37,863 bases of DNA from contig NEEC01000141.1 of NCBI GenBank assembly GCA_002189035.1, positions 1 through 37,863 on the forward strand, given 5' to 3'. Shown piece by piece: positions 33,776-37,863 of this stretch; the first letter of the stretch is position 1, and every line of letters begins with the position of its first letter. A program made the translations under genes and the position numbers. The notes below the pieces were generated by a model. It was not told the origin of the DNA and did no database searches. It was given only the letters and a program-made list of their open reading frames with translations. Source of the DNA: Utricularia gibba (Eukaryota; Streptophyta; Magnoliopsida; Lamiales; Lentibulariaceae).

Positions 33776-34699
33776 ATACTCTTATTCCACCATTGATATC
33801 AGCCCCCATTTGGCTCTGATACCTTTTGTGCATCCCAGAAGTTTCTGAATCCAAACTCATCCATCTGAGTGTTGTTCTTCTCATGTATTGAACATCTGAT
33901 CCCTCCTCCTCCTCCTCTGCTACGCTTTTGCTTAGTGTTGGTTGATAAACGGGGAGGACAGCACCGTAGCAGTGCGGATGACATGAAGGGCGATTCAAGG
34001 GACTGGGGCCTGGTTGGTGTCTCCTTCAAGAGGAGGAGAGGGGGCGGTGAAAGGGAAGCACAGCAGATTAGTTATGCCGTACGGGTAATCTTAAATGAAG
34101 CTTCTATGCATGCCATCAATAACCATACCTATATACCTTTATTTTCATCTCTTCAAGAAAAAAAATTATATTTTGAAAAATTGAATTCAATTTTATCCTA
34201 TTTCCTCCCAATTTAATTTTATCCCCATCTGTTATCATCGATTCTTACAATACACATTAATTAATGTATATTAAATATCATTTAAAATTATGAAATTTTT
34301 AATTTTAAAAAAGTAGAAGTTAGAGGTATGATAATTCTTAAAAATTATTGTAAATAATACATGTTTCTAGATTTTTTATTTTTTTAGAACATAAATCGTT
34401 CATATTTAATAACATTCCACCAAAAAAATTGTGTTGGATATTTACTTATGGATGAATAACAAATATGCTAAAATTAAAGATTCGATATATATTATATACA
34501 TACATAATTTCAAATATATAATAAACTTGAATCATATTAGAAAAATTATAGAATCAACAAATTAGTGTGAATTGTTATGACAGTTAATCATTGCATAAAA
34601 CCGTCATTAAGTTAATTGAGTAAGTAGCAAATTAGGTGAGTGTGTTTGTGTTTTGGTGTTGGGTGAGATTGGGAGCTGCAAATGGGGTGCACCAGCGCA
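33776..34699. other. Intergenic DNA upstream of the cyclin gene
   Basis: A 115-codon frame at 33869-34216 lacks any recognisable domain and is low-complexity in part. 34200-34620 is AT-rich. No gene is supported. Confidence 0.45.
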
Positions 34700-34724
34700 G
34701 GGCAGGGCAGGGCAGGGGCAGGGG
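34700..34724 (+). promoter_or_regulatory. G-quadruplex-type tract in the cyclin promoter
   Basis: Five G-runs of 3,3,3,4,4 bases, each separated by CA. This meets the usual four-run G3 rule with very short loops. It is about 95 bases upstream of a TATA-like CATAAATAG (34818-34826) and 436 bases before the cyclin ATG. It also counts as a small GGGCA minisatellite. Confidence 0.7.
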
Positions 34725-34817
34725 CAGGCAGCGGGATGCTTTTCTTTAAGAGAAGGGAAGGGGGGAGACCGAGAGAGAGAAGAAGAAAGGGGTCAGAGGC
34801 CTGCCTCCGAAAATACG

Positions 34818-34826
34818 CATAAATAG
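34818..34826 (+). promoter_or_regulatory. TATA-like element of the cyclin gene
   Basis: CATAAATAG in GC-richer context. It would place transcription start near 34850, with a leader of about 310 bases holding three upstream ATGs. Confidence 0.4.
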
Positions 34827-34880
34827 TATCGCTGTGCTGTTTCTTTCAAGAAAGTAGCGAAAAATCAACTCCTGTCATCA

Positions 34881-35173
34881 ATGAGTTTAGTAGTCTCTCT
34901 CCCGCCGAGAAGCATAAAGGAAAGACAAGCGTGATAGGTGAGTCTGCGCGCAATCCCCTTCCTTTATCTGAGGCACCAGCGACTCCTCATCTCCCCCCTA
35001 CGACCTCCATTCCCCTTCCCGGAGAAAAGAAAGGAGAGAGGGGGAAAAGAGAAAAACACCATGTTCCTCGCTTTGTCTTTTGCTTGTTTTCTTGAAAGAT
35101 GAACCAGGGGAGGAGGAGGAGGAGGAAGCAACCGGGAGTAGACTTTGTTGCAAAGCAAAATGGATGGTGTTGA
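34881..35173 (+). promoter_or_regulatory. Upstream open reading frames in the cyclin leader
   Basis: Three ATG-started frames: 34881-34934 (17 codons), 35061-35102 (13 codons, MFLALSFACFLER) and 35099-35173 (24 codons, MNQGRRRRRRKQPGVDF...). The second stop and third start overlap (ATGA). The third runs past the cyclin ATG (35160) in another frame. A strong donor (AG|GTGAGT at 34936/34937) and an acceptor ending at 35098 could remove the first portion, in which case exon 2 would begin at the third uORF ATG. Confidence 0.5.
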
Positions 35174-36365
35174 GCAGCTTGGAGACAAATCGCTCTTTGA
35201 TGGTCATTCCCTTTACTGCGAAGAGGAGGAGGAAGAGGTCAGTGGAATCACTTACAGTGATTCGGGTTCTCATCAACAAAAAGATGGCATTTTTGTTCCA
35301 CGAGTTCCTTTGCTGGAGCAAGATTTGGCGTGGGATGATGAAGAACTTCAGACCCTTTTCGCCAAGGAGAAGGAAACCTTCATCCATATCGATGATGCTG
35401 GGGCTGTCACGTTGCCCAGTGGAGAAGCTGTGGAATGGATTCTGAAAATGAATGCCCCTTACGGGTTTTCGGCAATGACAGCTATTCTTGCAGTCAATTA
35501 TCTCGATAGATTCCTCTCCAGCCTCAGTTTTCAAAGGGACAAGCCATGGATGATGCAGCTCGCAGCTGTTGCTTGTTTATCCATTGCTGCTAAAGTTGAA
35601 GAAACTTACGTTCCACTGCTTCTCGATCTTCAGCTGGAAGGTGCCAAGTATGTTTTTGAAGCCAAGACCATCCAAAGAATGGAGCTTTTTGTGCTCTCAT
35701 CTCTCAAATGGCGGATGCACCCTGTGACTCCATTGTCATTCATTGACCATATCATCAGAAGATTTGGCTCCAAGGGCAGTCTCCCCTGGGAATTCCGCAC
35801 GAGATGCGAAAATCTCCTAATGTTCATCCTTCCAGGTCAGTATCAAGTGAACTTGTGCCGCAAATCTGAGCTTGGAAAATACATTAACAAATCTTGTTTC
35901 AACCAGATTCGAGATTTCGGAGATATCCCCCGTCAGTATTAGCCACCGCCACAATGCTTCAGGCTATTCATGAGGCTGAGCCCTGCAAAGCCACAGTTGA
36001 CCAAGAAGCCCAGCAGCTGCTGTCCGTGCTTCAAATCAGCAAGGTTGGTATCCACTTGGAACTATTTAGGTGGCCACAGCCACACACATCTTTAATCCTT
36101 CCACATTCAAGAGTGCAACCAAAGAATTTTAATCATAAATGTCATCCCTTTACAGGAAGAAGTGAACAAATGCTACCAGCTTATTTCAGACATTTCATCA
36201 AACATATGGTGTCCTCGGAAGCGTACACGCGACGCCATCCCCGAACCATTGCCCTCCACTCCCTCCGTCTCATCCTCTGATTCAGTCTCCCCACCGATCT
36301 ACAAGAAAATGAGAGCTACAGAGCAACAGATGAGGCTACGGGTAGCCATTGGAAGCCCACACTGA
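35160..36365 (+). CDS. CYCD3: D-type cyclin, CYCD3 class
   Basis: Partner of CDKA that phosphorylates retinoblastoma-related protein to start S phase; CYCD3 genes sustain cell division in leaves and cambium under cytokinin control. Three exons: 35160-35835, 35907-36043 and 36156-36365, GT-AG, in phase, 340 residues. The retinoblastoma-binding LxCxE is present as LYCEE (residues 18-22), followed by an acidic run. The cyclin box starts around LLEQDLAWDDEELQTLFAKE and includes AVEWILKMNAPYGFSAMTAI, NYLDRFLSS, MQLAAVACLSIAAKVEETYV and YVFEAKTIQRMELFVLSSLK. The C-terminal cyclin fold has PLSFIDHIIRRFG, DSRFRRYPPSVLATATMLQA and EEVNKCYQLI. The tail is Ser/Pro-rich (PSTPSVSSSDSVSPP), as in unstable D cyclins. 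The ATG at 35160 is the first in frame. The gene looks intact. Confidence 0.95.
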
Positions 36366-37863
36366 GCAGAACTCAACTGCTACATTTGCTTTCCCCTCCA
36401 TCTCAGTCCCACCAAAATAAATCATCCACGAAACCCCATCGAAACAAAAGAGAAAAAGAGGGCCACAGACAGAAACAGCGAGGGGGAAAGACAGAAGAAG
36501 AAACAAATCTTGTCAATTTTTCCATGAAAAGCTCGCTAATGTTTCTTCTTCTGCTGATGATGCAATCGGATGCCTTTTCTTGTCTGATTCATAGCCCCAA
36601 ATCATAGTAACTCTGACCTAATCTTCACCATTTCCGCCTGCATTTTGCAAATACAAAAAAGAAAAAAAACTGAAAAATAGGTTAAACCAAATTGACTCCA
36701 ATTTATCCTTAATTTTATATATCTTTTTTTTCGTTAAAAATAATTTAATAATTGGTATTCAGGAATTTCCCGTAGATAAAAATATATTATTTTTAATTTT
36801 CCCTGTTCCCGAAATTATTACATGGGGGTGGAAGTAAAAAAAAATGAATTCAATTTATGTATGGTTATAATTCCCCAAAAGTAAATTTTTAAAAAATAAT
36901 TCTAACAAAATATGAATTGTATATATATATATATATATATATATGTTATTTTTAAAATAAAAATAATTAATATTTGTCAATAAAACAGTTTGTAGAACAT
37001 TCATTCAAGAATACAATTTATACCATAAATATCCTTAATAATAATGAAGGCAATAAGCTTTGACTAGGATAGATTTGTGTGACTTGACTCTCATATTTAT
37101 ACATTTGGGAAGTACTCAAATATAATGACTCAATTAATGAGAGGTTTTTTAATAAAAAAACCATGAAATTTGAATATTTAAAATATAATATTATATAAAT
37201 AGAATGTGATATTTGCAAAGTATACCTTGTGTTTTGTCAAAAGATGATCAATTATAGTTTGCATTTTCAACCCTTAACAAGCATCCAATTTCTAATACAA
37301 CACATTTTATAAACTTTGATAAAGCAATGAAACATATGTTTTAGATCTCGTTTGATAGTAAAGTATTAATAAATTTAAATACATTCTAATTGATTATATA
37401 TATATACTAAATTGTAAAATTTAATAAGTTTTACAGATTTTTTATATTATACTATTAAACAACCTATTATATTTCTATAAGAATAATGCATCATGAGTAC
37501 ATGTTTGATGAGCATTGTGTGCCCATTTGCATCGAGGTTGATCCTAATTTCATCGATTTGACTGGCGCAGCAGCACTGACCAAAAGCATGAAGAATTTAA
37601 TGGAAGCACCAGTGTCTCATGCAGATGGGCCCATGGTCCAGTTGGGCTCTGCGTCGCGGGCCTGCGTGGATCCGGGACGCGATGCGCGAATGGACGGAGA
37701 TTGCGCGCCGCTCCATCATCGGACGGCTCTAAAAAAAAGAATAAATAAATCTTCTTCATTCTTTATTAACTCCTCCAACCAACGGACATGTCTGCATTCT
37801 CTCATATGCAAAACATAGGACCAAAGGCATTGATTCCAACGACCCTCTTTCATGCACCCTTTT
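36366..37863. other. Cyclin 3' flank and AT-rich intergenic DNA to the window end
   Basis: Cyclin 3' UTR, then AT-rich DNA. An ATG-started 110-codon frame at 37486-37818 shows no domain I recognise. Its GC-richer second half (GGGCCCATGG, TTGGGCTC around 37627-37650) has site II-like motifs, so it may instead be the promoter of a gene beyond the window. Confidence 0.4.
36920..36944. repeat. (TA)12 microsatellite
   Basis: Uninterrupted TA run of about 25 bases in AT-rich spacer. Confidence 0.9.

Noticed and set aside
34998-35534. 178-codon minus-strand frame
   Set aside because: It is antisense to the cyclin leader and exon 1; its serine runs come from the GGA repeats.

Overview
This is a stretch of nuclear DNA from a flowering plant, most likely a eudicot. 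It has small GT-AG introns, AT-rich intergenic DNA, and plant-only families: SHI/SRS and B-box transcription factors, a GT77-type glycosyltransferase, a DETOX/MATE carrier, an RD21-type protease with a granulin tail, and a D3-type cyclin. All ten recognisable protein-coding host loci (the disrupted WD40 gene counted once) are on the + strand. The only minus-strand gene is a tRNA-Ile(AAU). The species cannot be named from the sequence alone.

Layout: 1-768, 3' part of an SRS zinc-finger gene. 769-5896, AT-rich intergenic DNA with a TA microsatellite and a 167-bp-period tandem duplication. 5897-6435, a double B-box (BBX) gene. 8602-9730, a GT77-family glycosyltransferase with one frame break. 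10039-11084, an intact four-exon RPS25 gene behind a typical ribosomal-protein promoter. 12089-14128, a seven-exon MATE transporter with one frame break. 16143-22920, a JINGUBANG-like seven-WD40 gene split by a Copia LTR retrotransposon (16411-21753). 23341-23414, tRNA-Ile. 24095-28261, a complete 12-exon ureidoglycolate amidohydrolase (UAH), the last step of purine-ring catabolism. 29497-30810, an intron-free PTAR1-type protein. 31635-33384, an RD21-like protease. 35160-36365, a CYCD3-type cyclin with uORFs and a G-rich promoter tract.

The most interesting part is the retrotransposon. It carries a perfect 5-bp target-site duplication (CACTC) and its 390-bp LTRs differ at one base by eye, so insertion was recent. 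It cut the WD40 gene between its low-complexity N-terminus and its propeller. The element lies in the same orientation as the gene. Its 3' LTR has a TATA box, and the first ATG downstream of it is in frame with the complete propeller, so the LTR may act as a replacement promoter.

Single-base frame breaks recur in the window: one each in the glycosyltransferase and the MATE gene, about four in the gag-protease part of the element, and one possible case in the WD40 5' fragment. Several fall in or beside mononucleotide runs, so uncorrected sequencing error is a serious alternative to real decay. Exon structures were deduced by reading splice junctions and checking phase by hand. No alignments or database searches were run.
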